This document shows, piece after piece, positions 19,633-32,392 of a DNA stretch of 64,000 nucleotides; positions within the stretch are counted from its first letter, which is position 1; each line of letters begins with the position of its first letter. Position numbers and translations under genes: made by a program. This DNA comes from Sulfuritalea sp. (lineage in GTDB: Bacteria; Pseudomonadota; Gammaproteobacteria; Burkholderiales; Rhodocyclaceae). The stretch is taken from contig JALNZB010000003.1 of the NCBI GenBank assembly GCA_023229545.1, positions 159,290 through 223,289 on the forward strand. The letters are read 5' to 3'. The notes below the pieces were generated by a model, which was not told where the DNA came from, did no database searches, and saw only the letters and a list, made by a program, of their open reading frames with translations.

Positions 19633-21345
19633 CTAGCTGGATGCCAACCGGCTGCGCAGCATGGAATGCCGCGCCGGGATATTGCCGAGGCGGGCCATCT
19701 GCTGGATCTTGACGTCATCCGGGGTATAGGACGGCAGAATAAGCGGCGAGACGAGGTCGGTGGTGATGTTCTCGCGTTCGAGTTCGGCGGCATGGGCGGC
19801 GACATGGTCGACGTTGAGCTTGCCGACGATCTTGGCGCTCTTGGCGTATTCGCTGGCGTACTGGCCGGCGCGACGACCGAAGACGTTGTAATCGAGTACC
19901 GAGTTGCCCATCAGGCGGTTGCGGCCATGGACGCCGCCGGAGGCCTCGCCGGCGACATACAGGCCGGGAATATTGGTCTCGCATCGCTCGTTGATGCCGA
20001 TGCCGCCGTTCTGGTAGTGCAGCGACGGGTAAACCAGCATCGGCTGCTTGACGATATCGATGCCGAAGCGGTCGAACTGGCGGCACATGCCGGGGAACTG
20101 GTGGCGGGTATAGCCGTCGCCGTGGATCATGTCGATCAGCGGCGAGTCGAGCCAGACGCCGGTACGACCGACAAAGGTGTCGACGCCGTTGTTGCGGTCG
20201 GCGCTGCACTCGCGAATGATGGCGGCCGACTCGATGTCGCGCGGCTCGCGCGGGAAGACGAACAGTTCGCCGAACTTGTTGAGCGGCTGGCCGCCGGCGC
20301 CACGAATCTTTTCGGTAATCAGGAAACCGGCGATCTGCTCGGGGAATACCGCTCCGGTCGGATGGTACTGCACCGAGTCCATGAACTTGAGCTGGGCGCC
20401 CGCGCGGTAGCCGATGACCAGGCCGTCGCCGGTGGCGCCGTAATGGTTGGTGGTGGCGAAGCCGCGAATATGCAGGCGACCGAAACCGCCGGTGGTGATG
20501 ATGGTGGATTTGGCCTTGACGGTAAGGAACTGCTCGGTGTCGAGGCTGTAGAGCACGGCGCCGGCGCAGTGGCCGTTTTCGTCGAGGATCAGTTCCACCG
20601 CCGGCTCGAATTCGCGCACTGAAATCATGTCGGGGTGATTCTTCACCTCGTCCATCAGGGTGCGCATGATGGTGGCGCCGATCAGGTCGCGGCAGGAGAC
20701 CATGCGCTTTCTGGAAGTGCCGCCGCCGTGCAGCACCTGCATCGCGCCGTCGTCCATCTTGTCCCAGATGACGCCGAGGTTTTCCAGGTCGCGCACCACG
20801 TCGGGCGCGTCCTCGGTCAGCACGCGGACCAGTTCGGGAATGTTCTCGAAGTGACCGCCGCCGATGGCGTCGAGGTAGTGGCGGGTCGGCGAATCGGTCT
20901 TCGATACCGCCGCCTGCATGCCGCCCTCGGACATCATGGTGTTGGCATCGCCCATGCGCAGCTTGGTGGCGATCAGCGATTTGACGCCGTTGCGCATGGC
21001 CATGATCGACGCCCAGCAACCGGCGCCGCCGCCGCCAATGATGAGCAGGTCGGTCTCGTAGTCGGGCTCGCGCAGATGGATGTCCATCAGCTTCGGCTCG
21101 ATCATCGAGTGCGCCTCCAGCATATCGGCCACCTCGGTGGTGATGTCCTCGCCGCGATTGGGACCGACGCGAACCGGGCGCTTGGCGCCCGCCGCGAAGT
21201 CAGGGTGGTACTTGGACAACACGTCCTTGCGCTCGTCGGCATTCATCGGCGGATAGACGGGCTGGCCGCTCATGGCCAGTTCGAGTCGCGCGGGCCGGGT
21301 TCGCTCAACGGCTTTCAGCGTCTCGGCTAGATAATCTGGATACAT
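19633..21345 (-). CDS. frdA: fumarate reductase/succinate dehydrogenase-type flavoprotein subunit
   Basis: The 570-residue FAD protein belongs to the succinate dehydrogenase/fumarate reductase flavoprotein family. It shows the FAD fold LIIGGGGAGCWASIMA (about residue 100), the covalent-flavin-region pattern MSEGGMQAAV, the active-site segment QYHPTGAVFPE and the C-terminal HGRNRLMGNSVLDYNVFGRRAG. A GGGAG ribosome site precedes the start. It is the last gene of the rTCA array, directly downstream of its FeS subunit. In a reductive TCA cycle it would reduce fumarate to succinate. No membrane-anchor subunit follows, so a soluble complex is inferred. APS reductase or aspartate oxidase are less likely given the FeS partner and context. 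Confidence 0.85.
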   Translation of the reverse strand: MYPDYLAETLKAVERTRPARLELAMSGQPVYPPMNADERKDVLSKYHPDFAAGAKRPVRVGPNRGEDITTEVADMLEAHSMIEPKLMDIHLREPDYETDLLIIGGGGAGCWASIMAMRNGVKSLIATKLRMGDANTMMSEGGMQAAVSKTDSPTRHYLDAIGGGHFENIPELVRVLTEDAPDVVRDLENLGVIWDKMDDGAMQVLHGGGTSRKRMVSCRDLIGATIMRTLMDEVKNHPDMISVREFEPAVELILDENGHCAGAVLYSLDTEQFLTVKAKSTIITTGGFGRLHIRGFATTNHYGATGDGLVIGYRAGAQLKFMDSVQYHPTGAVFPEQIAGFLITEKIRGAGGQPLNKFGELFVFPREPRDIESAAIIRECSADRNNGVDTFVGRTGVWLDSPLIDMIHGDGYTRHQFPGMCRQFDRFGIDIVKQPMLVYPSLHYQNGGIGINERCETNIPGLYVAGEASGGVHGRNRLMGNSVLDYNVFGRRAGQYASEYAKSAKIVGKLNVDHVAAHAAELERENITTDLVSPLILPSYTPDDVKIQQMARLGNIPARHSMLRSRLASS

Positions 21346-21411
21346 CTTTTACTCCCAAAAACCCGACGATATGCAATCGTCGGTCTGGTTACGTGGAAAT
21401 TGCGGGACCGC

Positions 21412-22137
21412 TTACGGCTCTATGTCGCGACCGTAATAAAGCTTGCTCAGGACGGACGTGTCCATTTCCATCAGCTCGGCATATTCGGCGTCGTACTGGC
21501 GAGAGCGCACTTCGGTAAGGCGATCATCGAGCTCCTTGCTTTCCTTGCGCAGGTAGCGCCCGGTAAGCCGCTTGCAGAGGATGCCGACTTCGTGCTGAAT
21601 CAGTTCGGCCGGGCAACGCAGGGCGCACAGGCCGCAGGCGACGCAGTCGAAGGACATATCCGCCACTGCGGCGATGTCGCCGCGCATCGCTGCCTGGATG
21701 TAGTCCATCACCGGCAGCTTCTGCGGACAGGCCTTGGTGCAGGTACCGCAGGCGACGCAGCGGAAAGTGACCGGGTAGACCTCCAGGATCGTATTGACGT
21801 TGGGCTTGAGCTTTTCGAGGTCGTAGACGGTCTTTTCCATCGGCACCGACGGAATCATCGTCAGCGACATGCCTTCCTTGACCAGCGTGGTGCAGGCCAG
21901 GCCGGTGTATAGCTTGAAGTCGCCGGGCAGTCGATAGATGGTGGCGCAGGCGCCGCAGAATCCTTCGCGGCAACCGGCGCCGCGAATGATCTGGTGTCCG
22001 GCGTGCTCGATCGCGCGCATGATGGTCGCATGTTCCGGCACGACATGGGGCTTGCCCATGATGAATACCTTGACCATGTTCGCCTGCACGCGTTGCCGCT
22101 TGCCGCCTTCCTGACTTGCTTGCTTGTCGCTTTCCAT
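21412..22137 (-). CDS. frdB: fumarate reductase-type iron-sulfur subunit
   Basis: The 241-residue protein carries an N-terminal plant-type [2Fe-2S] site (GCREGFCGACATIY ... LACTTLV) and two [4Fe-4S] sites, CVACGTCTKACP and CVACGLCALRCP. Ordinary SdhB/FrdB proteins end with one [3Fe-4S] and one [4Fe-4S] cluster, so the second ferredoxin-type motif here is a difference. It would pass electrons to the flavoprotein encoded next. A good AAGGAACGGG ribosome site supports the start. The electron donor (quinol, NADH, thiol or ferredoxin) cannot be read from the sequence. Confidence 0.82.
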   Translation of the reverse strand: MESDKQASQEGGKRQRVQANMVKVFIMGKPHVVPEHATIMRAIEHAGHQIIRGAGCREGFCGACATIYRLPGDFKLYTGLACTTLVKEGMSLTMIPSVPMEKTVYDLEKLKPNVNTILEVYPVTFRCVACGTCTKACPQKLPVMDYIQAAMRGDIAAVADMSFDCVACGLCALRCPAELIQHEVGILCKRLTGRYLRKESKELDDRLTEVRSRQYDAEYAELMEMDTSVLSKLYYGRDIEP

Positions 22138-22182
22138 TCCCGTTCCTTATATATCCGTCAGTTCGTCCGCCGCCGCCCTCGA

Positions 22183-26389
<4,207 letters not shown>

Positions 26390-26440
26390 GAGTTCCTCGC
26401 TATTAAATGCTGAATAAATATATCGGGGATCGGTGTGCGG

Positions 26441-29143
26441 TCAGGAAACGAAGGTGCATTGCGATGCCGGCGTACGGGTGTCCATGTTGCGACCGCGGTT
26501 GATGTGGTCGTCGATCTCGCCGGCACAACCAACCATGCGTCCAAACAGGAAGGCCGTGAAGGCGGCATTTTCCATGGCTTCCTCGGAGAAGGCGCCGGAA
26601 CGATAGCGCGGCCATAGCAGTTTAAGCAGCAAGGCCGCGATCACCGCGTCGATATTCACGCAAAAGACATTGGCGGTAACGCCGCTATCGTAAAGAGCCT
26701 GAACCAGAGCGCTGTAGAAGTCGTGGAAGACGTTGGTCTCGCCGCGCTCCTTGAATAGCTGCGAGAGATAAACCTCGCGCGGATCCTTGTTGACCAACTG
26801 GTTCTTGAACACCGGGTGATTGACGCCGGGGATGTTGCGCACGCTTTCGCCGACGCCCTTGCGGGCCTTCTTCTCGGCGCCAAAGACTTCGGCGAAGCGG
26901 GTGCCCATGGCCTTGAGGTCGAGTCCGTGCTTGGGGTCGCCGGCATCCTTGAGCTTGGTCTTGCCGAACTGCTCGATCAAAAACTGGATGCCCTCGAAAC
27001 CGTTGCCGCCGTGGGCAAAGCCGGTATGAGTGAGGAAACCGATCATCGCCTTGTTGATCTGCACGCGCTCGGGCGATTCCGGGCCGTCGGCGGAAACCGC
27101 GCCCTTGCAGCCCTGAGCCGAAATCGTGCCGACGCCGTTGGAGATGATGAGGCCCAGCAGTACCTGGAACGGGAAGAGTTTTTCCGGCGATGGCTTCTCG
27201 CCGAGCAACGCCAGGTAGGCGATCTCGGTGGCCGACCACTTGTTCAACAGTTCCTTGTTCGCGACGCCGCAGAAACTGTCGGCCTTGTGCCTGGAACTGT
27301 CGACCGAGGCGCCGATGATGGTGGCGAACAGGCGGACGTACCACGGAAAGTTGTGGGCCGTGGTGCGCGCGATCTTCTTGCGTATCAAGGCGGACCAACT
27401 GATGCTGGTGGTGATGGCGCCCAGTACCGCGTCGGCGGTCGGATGCCCGCCGAGCGAACGCAGGTAGTCCACGAAAACCGACTTGGTGCGCCGGGCCTTG
27501 AGCGCGGCAAGCATGGCCACCGCCTTGGCATCGGCTTTCTTGCCGACCAGCGCGGCGAGCTGCTCGCGGCTGGCCTTGATTTTGGAGAAGTCGAAATCGA
27601 CCTGGTCGCCGGTGTGCAGGCCGGTATGGCCGAACAGGTCGATCAGTACGTCGGCGGCCCGGCAGGCGCCGTCGACCCGCTTCGGGCCGACCACGGCGCA
27701 GGCCGCCGCCGACACGACATTCGGCGCATTGCCGGCGCCGCGCACCGCATCGGATGCCATGACTGCGGCATCGCCATGCAGATTGACATCGGCGGCTATG
27801 GCGGTGTTGAACAGCGCATTATCGTTGTCGTCGCTGAGTTCATGGAGCAACGCCAGGCAGTAATTCGACTCCAGCGGATACTTCGCGGTATCGAGAATGG
27901 AAATGCCGGAAACGCGCGTCACCTGGGTCTTCGCATCCATGATCGAGCTGCCCGAGCGGTCCTTCATGGACTCGCGCGGGAAGGTCGCGCCGACCTGCCT
28001 GGTCAGCTCGGCGATCTGGTCCTTGTAGGGCTGCATCGGCTCGACCAGCGGAATGTCGAGTTCGGGCGGCAGGGGCAGGCCCTGATTGTCGCCAAACCAG
28101 GGCTTCAGCGTCAGGTCGCCCTCGGGGGCGAAATCCGGCTCGACGCCATTGAGCTTCATCACCGCAGTCAGTGCCGCCGGAATGTGGGAGATGTTGGTCA
28201 CCACCGCTCCAGCCTGCGAACAGACCGGGTTTTCCGGCGAATAGATGCCACCGACCTTGAGAATGCGCTGGAACCACTCTTCCTTGGCCATCGCGCTGTC
28301 GCCGCTGCCAGACATGGCGCCGGCATGGCCGACGGCGCGGGTCAGCTTGGCCTTCCAGCGACCGACGACACAGGCGACCACCGGCTTCTTGAATTCGAGG
28401 TTCTCTTCGTAGTAACCGCCCGGCTCGATATACATCACCGCCGCCTTGGTGCGCGCATCGTTGTCGAAGGCGTTGGCGAACTCGGCCGGGGCGAAGTGAA
28501 TGTAAAGATCCTTGCCGCTGGAAATACTGGTCGTGGTGCCCCAGCCGCCGGCGGCCAGGTAGGAGGCCATGGTGGTGGTGAAGTTGCCGGAATTCGAGAA
28601 AATGGCCACCGAACCGTGGCGCAGGGATTCTTCGGGCTTTTCGCCACCGAGCGCGCCACCGAGGCGAATGTGATTCCAGGCATCGGCAACGCCGAGGCAG
28701 TTGCCACCGAAAACATCGACGCCGCGCTGCTGGGCCAGGGCCCGGATTTCACGGGCGTCGTGCACCGACACCTTCTCGGTGAGGATGATGATCTTCTCGA
28801 TGGCCTTGTTGACGCGGATCAGCTCGAACACGCCGTCGCGCACGGCCGCCGGCGGCAGGTAGACAACGCCGACGTTAAAGCTGTGGCCGTCGTCCATGCC
28901 CTCGCGGACGTTGTTGTAGACGGGAACATTGCCGCTCGGCGTCTCCAGCACCTCGCCGCGCCGTCCGGGCGACGTGCCGAAAACGACGTTGCCGCCCGAG
29001 TAGGAATGGCTGACGGGCGTAACGCCGCGCGACTCGTTGCCGAGGATGTTCAGTACGCACACCCTGTCCTTGCAGGTGGCGATTTCGGCCAGAGAATTGA
29101 TGCCGACGAAATACTTGAATTTTCCGATACCTAGATTGCTCAT
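26441..29143 (-). CDS. aclA: ATP-citrate lyase large subunit (long form)
   Basis: The 900-residue subunit joins a succinyl-CoA-synthetase-alpha-like part (CoA binding, phospho-histidine H273 in GHAGAMSGSGDSAMAKEEW) to a citrate-synthase-like lyase part with the catalytic His of GVNHPVFKNQ (about 776) and NKDPR. The tail has GEIDDHINRGRNMDTRTP. ATP-citrate lyase splits citrate into acetyl-CoA and oxaloacetate and is the hallmark of the reductive TCA cycle. Chlorobium-type large subunits are about 610 residues, so this one is about 290 longer, which fits the so-called type II form. ATG 29143 is chosen; an in-frame TTG lies four codons upstream. The small subunit gene is immediately upstream. 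Confidence 0.9.
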   Translation of the reverse strand: MSNLGIGKFKYFVGINSLAEIATCKDRVCVLNILGNESRGVTPVSHSYSGGNVVFGTSPGRRGEVLETPSGNVPVYNNVREGMDDGHSFNVGVVYLPPAAVRDGVFELIRVNKAIEKIIILTEKVSVHDAREIRALAQQRGVDVFGGNCLGVADAWNHIRLGGALGGEKPEESLRHGSVAIFSNSGNFTTTMASYLAAGGWGTTTSISSGKDLYIHFAPAEFANAFDNDARTKAAVMYIEPGGYYEENLEFKKPVVACVVGRWKAKLTRAVGHAGAMSGSGDSAMAKEEWFQRILKVGGIYSPENPVCSQAGAVVTNISHIPAALTAVMKLNGVEPDFAPEGDLTLKPWFGDNQGLPLPPELDIPLVEPMQPYKDQIAELTRQVGATFPRESMKDRSGSSIMDAKTQVTRVSGISILDTAKYPLESNYCLALLHELSDDNDNALFNTAIAADVNLHGDAAVMASDAVRGAGNAPNVVSAAACAVVGPKRVDGACRAADVLIDLFGHTGLHTGDQVDFDFSKIKASREQLAALVGKKADAKAVAMLAALKARRTKSVFVDYLRSLGGHPTADAVLGAITTSISWSALIRKKIARTTAHNFPWYVRLFATIIGASVDSSRHKADSFCGVANKELLNKWSATEIAYLALLGEKPSPEKLFPFQVLLGLIISNGVGTISAQGCKGAVSADGPESPERVQINKAMIGFLTHTGFAHGGNGFEGIQFLIEQFGKTKLKDAGDPKHGLDLKAMGTRFAEVFGAEKKARKGVGESVRNIPGVNHPVFKNQLVNKDPREVYLSQLFKERGETNVFHDFYSALVQALYDSGVTANVFCVNIDAVIAALLLKLLWPRYRSGAFSEEAMENAAFTAFLFGRMVGCAGEIDDHINRGRNMDTRTPASQCTFVS

Positions 29144-29211
29144 TGCATCCCCCAAGGGTCGTGCTCAGACGACACTGTCTATTTTTTTGCGGTTATCGAG
29201 GCCGGCCATGG

Positions 29212-30486
29212 TCAGGCAGCGACGCCCAGTTTTCTGGCCAGCATCTCGCGTCCGCCGCTCTTCATCCACTGGTCGGCGGCCTGCGCGTAGCGCACAACGT
29301 CGGTCATCGCCGAGTCGAAAGCGAATATGCGGTAAGGCAGGCCGAGCGAGTCGACCACGTCCTTGAATGCCAGCAGGCCGCGCGACAGATTCGGGCCGCC
29401 ACGACCGATGACGACATACACCGGCGTCGGCCCATGCTCGCTGAAATATTCGCGCAACGCGTCGGCCATGGCGCGGAAGGTGACGAAAATGTCGGTGTTG
29501 TTGGCTTTGCCGCCGATGACGAACAGCACGTTGGACTGCTTGAGCCAGTGCTTGAGGCAAATGCGCATGACCTGGCGCATTTTCTCGTAGGGCGGATTGC
29601 CGCCGAAGTCAGAAGAAATGATGGCGTCGTCGCCGAGAAATTCGGTCACCAGCGAGTTGGCGCCACCACCGAAGGTCGGCGCCAGGATGGTGCCCTTTTC
29701 GTTGATGACGGACACGTCGGACTGGCCCTGGTAGGTGCGCAACTGGTTGATCTCCTGCTCGAAATCTGAGTAGTCGACCGCGAACAGTTCGTTGGGCAGG
29801 TTGAGGCGCTTCATGCGCGGGTCGTCGCGGTCGAAGCCGCACTTGAAGTCGCAGGCCACCGGCATCAGGCCGCCCTTGCCGGTCGGCATCATGCGGATCG
29901 GATTGAGCTCCAGCGTGGTCATGCCATTGTGGTGGAACAGGTCCCACAGCTTGGGCAGGTTCTGCGCCAGCGGCGAAACGATTTCCTTTGGTGCCTTGAG
30001 GTCGGACAGCGCGTTGGTGATGACGAAAGACTTGAGGCCGGTCATCGGGTCGAAGGGCACCTCGACGATCTGGTCCTTGGACAGTTCCTCGATGTCCATG
30101 CCGCCGTGGTGCGTGATGGTCAGCGTCGGCGCACGGTAGCGGGTCGAATCGGCAATCGAGACATAGACCTCGTGCTCGGCCGGCACCGCGCCTTCGAAGG
30201 TGACGCCCTGCGATTTGGCAATGACGTTGCCATGGCGATGCTCGGCGAAGTAGAGGCGCTCCTTTTCCTTCAGCGCCGTCTTCAGGTCCTTGGCGCGACC
30301 GAGCAGGCCGGCCTTGCCCTTCTTGCCGACGCCGCCGCGAAATATCGGCTTGACGAAAACCTCGCCGCACTTGGCGATGAGTTGTTGTATCTCGTGTTCG
30401 CTGGCTTCCGAGCCCAGCACCTGCGAAGTCGGAAAATCGACCAGCTTGAGCAGCTTCGCGCCGTAGAGCATGCCTGTAATATTCAT
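29212..30486 (-). CDS. aclB: ATP-citrate lyase small subunit
   Basis: The 424-residue protein is an ATP-grasp/succinyl-CoA-synthetase-beta-like subunit. It shows VKPIFRGGVGKKGKAGL near residue 45, the metal/ATP segment TTLELNPIRM and a citrate-binding-type C-terminal part with PTFGGGANSLVTEFLG and VIGRGGPNLSRGL. It would activate citrate to citryl phosphate together with the large subunit. Start ATG 30486 follows GAGGGAATGAT. The gene order aclB-aclA-acn-icd is the order of reactions from acetyl-CoA release back to 2-oxoglutarate. Confidence 0.9.
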   Translation of the reverse strand: MNITGMLYGAKLLKLVDFPTSQVLGSEASEHEIQQLIAKCGEVFVKPIFRGGVGKKGKAGLLGRAKDLKTALKEKERLYFAEHRHGNVIAKSQGVTFEGAVPAEHEVYVSIADSTRYRAPTLTITHHGGMDIEELSKDQIVEVPFDPMTGLKSFVITNALSDLKAPKEIVSPLAQNLPKLWDLFHHNGMTTLELNPIRMMPTGKGGLMPVACDFKCGFDRDDPRMKRLNLPNELFAVDYSDFEQEINQLRTYQGQSDVSVINEKGTILAPTFGGGANSLVTEFLGDDAIISSDFGGNPPYEKMRQVMRICLKHWLKQSNVLFVIGGKANNTDIFVTFRAMADALREYFSEHGPTPVYVVIGRGGPNLSRGLLAFKDVVDSLGLPYRIFAFDSAMTDVVRYAQAADQWMKSGGREMLARKLGVAA

Positions 30487-30516
30487 ATCATTCCCTCTGC
30501 CAAGCGGCAGTCGTCA

Positions 30517-31353
30517 TTAGTATTCTTGCGGCAGATTCTTGAGTTGCGCCCAGGAATAAACCGGTCCCTTGACGCAAACATAGTCCTTGCCGACGTTGCA
30601 GCGCCCGCACTTGCCGATGCCGCACTTCATCTTGTTTTCAATCGTGGTGTAGATCTGCTCGTCCTTGAAACCGAGGTTCTGCAGGTTCTGGAGCACGAAC
30701 TTGATCATGATCGGAGGGCCGCAGGTGATGGCGATGGCATTGTCTGGCGGCGGTGCCTTGTCCATCACGTTGGAGGGCACAAAACCGCAGAATTCGTTCC
30801 ACCCTTCCTCGGATTTGTCTACCGACAGATGCACATCGGCGCTGCTGCGCAGCTTTTCGAGTTCCGCCCGGTACATGATGTCGCGCGGCGAGCGACCGCC
30901 GTAGAACACCGTGATGTTCTTGAAGTTGGCGCGCTGCGCCACGGCGGTGGTGATCACCGGCCAGATTGGCGCCAGGCCACAACCGCCGCCGATGAAAATC
31001 AAATTCTTGCCGCGCCAGTCGTCGACCGGAAAGCTGTTGCCATAGGGGCCGCGAATGCCGACGGTATCGCCCACCGATAGGTCGTGGAAGGCCGAGGTGA
31101 CCCGTCCCACGCGCATGATGGAGAACTGCTTGTATTCCTTGATCAACGGCGAGGACGCAATCGAAATCATCGATTCGCCGCGACCGAAGATGGAGAGCAT
31201 GGCGCACTGGCCGCACTGGTGATCGAAACCGTCGCCATTGACGAACTCAAGGCGGAAGGTCTTGATCGAGCGCTCACCCGCCACCTCCTCCTTGATGTGG
31301 GCGATCCGGGCCAGTTTCGGCAGGTAGATGTTGTCCGGGGGGTTATGCGACAT
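30517..31353 (-). CDS. flxA: FlxA-type NAD(P)/FAD-binding oxidoreductase
   Basis: The 278-residue protein is a ferredoxin-NADP reductase-like module with FAD and NAD(P) domains (SIASSPL for flavin; IFIGGGCGLAPIWPV for pyridine nucleotide) ending in a cysteine cluster CGIGKCGRC...C that should bind [2Fe-2S]. It matches FlxA/hydrogenase gamma-type subunits, the NADH entry point of Flx-Hdr complexes. ATG 31353 overlaps the end of flxB by eleven bases. Function in NAD(P)H-dependent electron bifurcation is inferred from the conserved gene set flxABCD-hdrABC around it. Confidence 0.85.
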   Translation of the reverse strand: MSHNPPDNIYLPKLARIAHIKEEVAGERSIKTFRLEFVNGDGFDHQCGQCAMLSIFGRGESMISIASSPLIKEYKQFSIMRVGRVTSAFHDLSVGDTVGIRGPYGNSFPVDDWRGKNLIFIGGGCGLAPIWPVITTAVAQRANFKNITVFYGGRSPRDIMYRAELEKLRSSADVHLSVDKSEEGWNEFCGFVPSNVMDKAPPPDNAIAITCGPPIMIKFVLQNLQNLGFKDEQIYTTIENKMKCGIGKCGRCNVGKDYVCVKGPVYSWAQLKNLPQEY

Positions 31354-32392
31354 GTTCGGCAACCTTGTTCACAACGGCGACGATATCGATTCCGACCGGG
31401 CACTCGCTGACACAGCGACCGCAGCCCGTGCATTGGAGCATGCCGAAATTCTCGTGGAAGTACTGGAACTTGTGGCACACCCGCTGGCGCAGCCGCGCAG
31501 CGGTGTTCTCGCGCGGATTGTGGCCGGAAGAGTGCATGGTGAAATCGGGAAACTGGCAGTTGTCCCAGGTGCGCACACGGTTGCCCTTGATCGGTACCGT
31601 GCCGGTCATTTCGTCGTTGAGGTCGAAGCAATGACAGGTCGGGCAGAGGAAGGTGCAGATGCCGCAGCCGATGCAGGCGCGTGCCAGTTCTTCCCACAGC
31701 GGCGAGTTGAAGCTCGCCTTCAGCTTGGCCGGTGCTGCTTCGGGATTATTGACGGCGCGTTGCGGCTGGGCTACCGCCTCGCCGTGCACCTGTTTGACTT
31801 GCTTGCGGTCGGCTGCCGCCGCGTCCGCCAGGGGGCTGCCGGCGACGGCCATCATCGCCTTGCCGGTCTCGGTCACCGCCGCTACGTGGTAGCGGTCGCC
31901 CAGATCGGTCAGCAGAATATCGAGGCCGTCGGTGGACACCGGCGAGCCGCCGACCGACTTGCAAAAACATGTCGCAGCGGGCGGCGTGTTGCAGGCCAGC
32001 CCCACATACGCCACGTTTTTCCGGCGCGCCTGGTAGTAAGGGTCGTTGACATTATCGGCAAACACCCGGTCCATGCGCACCGCACCGCGACCGTCGCAAG
32101 GCCTGACGCCGAACACGGCGCGCCGCTTGGGATCCGGCATGACCTGCGTCAGGCGAGGCGCCTCGCCCTTGATCTGTTCGAACGAGAAGAAGACTTCCCG
32201 CTGGGGGAAAGAAAATCCCTTGGGCGGCTGCTTGGTGTTCGGGTGGTCCATCCGCACGGCATCGCCGACCGGCTTGTAGGTCCACACGCCATCTTCCAGC
32301 GCCGGTGCGTGCACCTCCCAGTCGCCGCCTTTGGCAAGGGCGGCGATCCAGTCGTTGAGACGTGCTTTGTCGAGTATTTTTTCCATGCTCAT
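31343..32392 (-). CDS. flxB: FlxB-type 4Fe-4S dicluster protein
   Basis: The 349-residue protein resembles hydrogenase/sulfur reductase or AsrA beta subunits. It has an N-terminal cofactor-free domain with FGVRPCDGRGAVRM, then CIGCGICTFLCPTCHC and CTGCGRCVSECPVGID, which bind two [4Fe-4S] clusters. ATG 32392 overlaps the flxC stop as ATGA; a second ATG two codons on is possible. It would relay electrons between FlxA and the Hdr subunits. Assignment to Flx rather than sulfite reductase rests on the neighbouring flxACD and hdrA genes. Confidence 0.82.
   Translation of the reverse strand: MSMEKILDKARLNDWIAALAKGGDWEVHAPALEDGVWTYKPVGDAVRMDHPNTKQPPKGFSFPQREVFFSFEQIKGEAPRLTQVMPDPKRRAVFGVRPCDGRGAVRMDRVFADNVNDPYYQARRKNVAYVGLACNTPPAATCFCKSVGGSPVSTDGLDILLTDLGDRYHVAAVTETGKAMMAVAGSPLADAAAADRKQVKQVHGEAVAQPQRAVNNPEAAPAKLKASFNSPLWEELARACIGCGICTFLCPTCHCFDLNDEMTGTVPIKGNRVRTWDNCQFPDFTMHSSGHNPRENTAARLRQRVCHKFQYFHENFGMLQCTGCGRCVSECPVGIDIVAVVNKVAEHVA

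Noticed and set aside
19633..21345. Reading the flavoprotein as APS reductase or L-aspartate oxidase
   Set aside because: The dedicated FeS partner, the rTCA neighbours and the fumarate-type active-site segments fit fumarate reductase better. The assignment is nevertheless kept below certainty.
26816..29134. Long plus-strand frame opposite ATP-citrate lyase large subunit
   Set aside because: Shadow of the minus-strand gene; the predicted protein has no motif and is dominated by Gly/Ala/Asp/His.
31343..32392. Calling flxB an anaerobic sulfite reductase subunit A
   Set aside because: The domain is shared, but no siroheme sulfite reductase subunit is present and the flxACD-hdrA context is complete.
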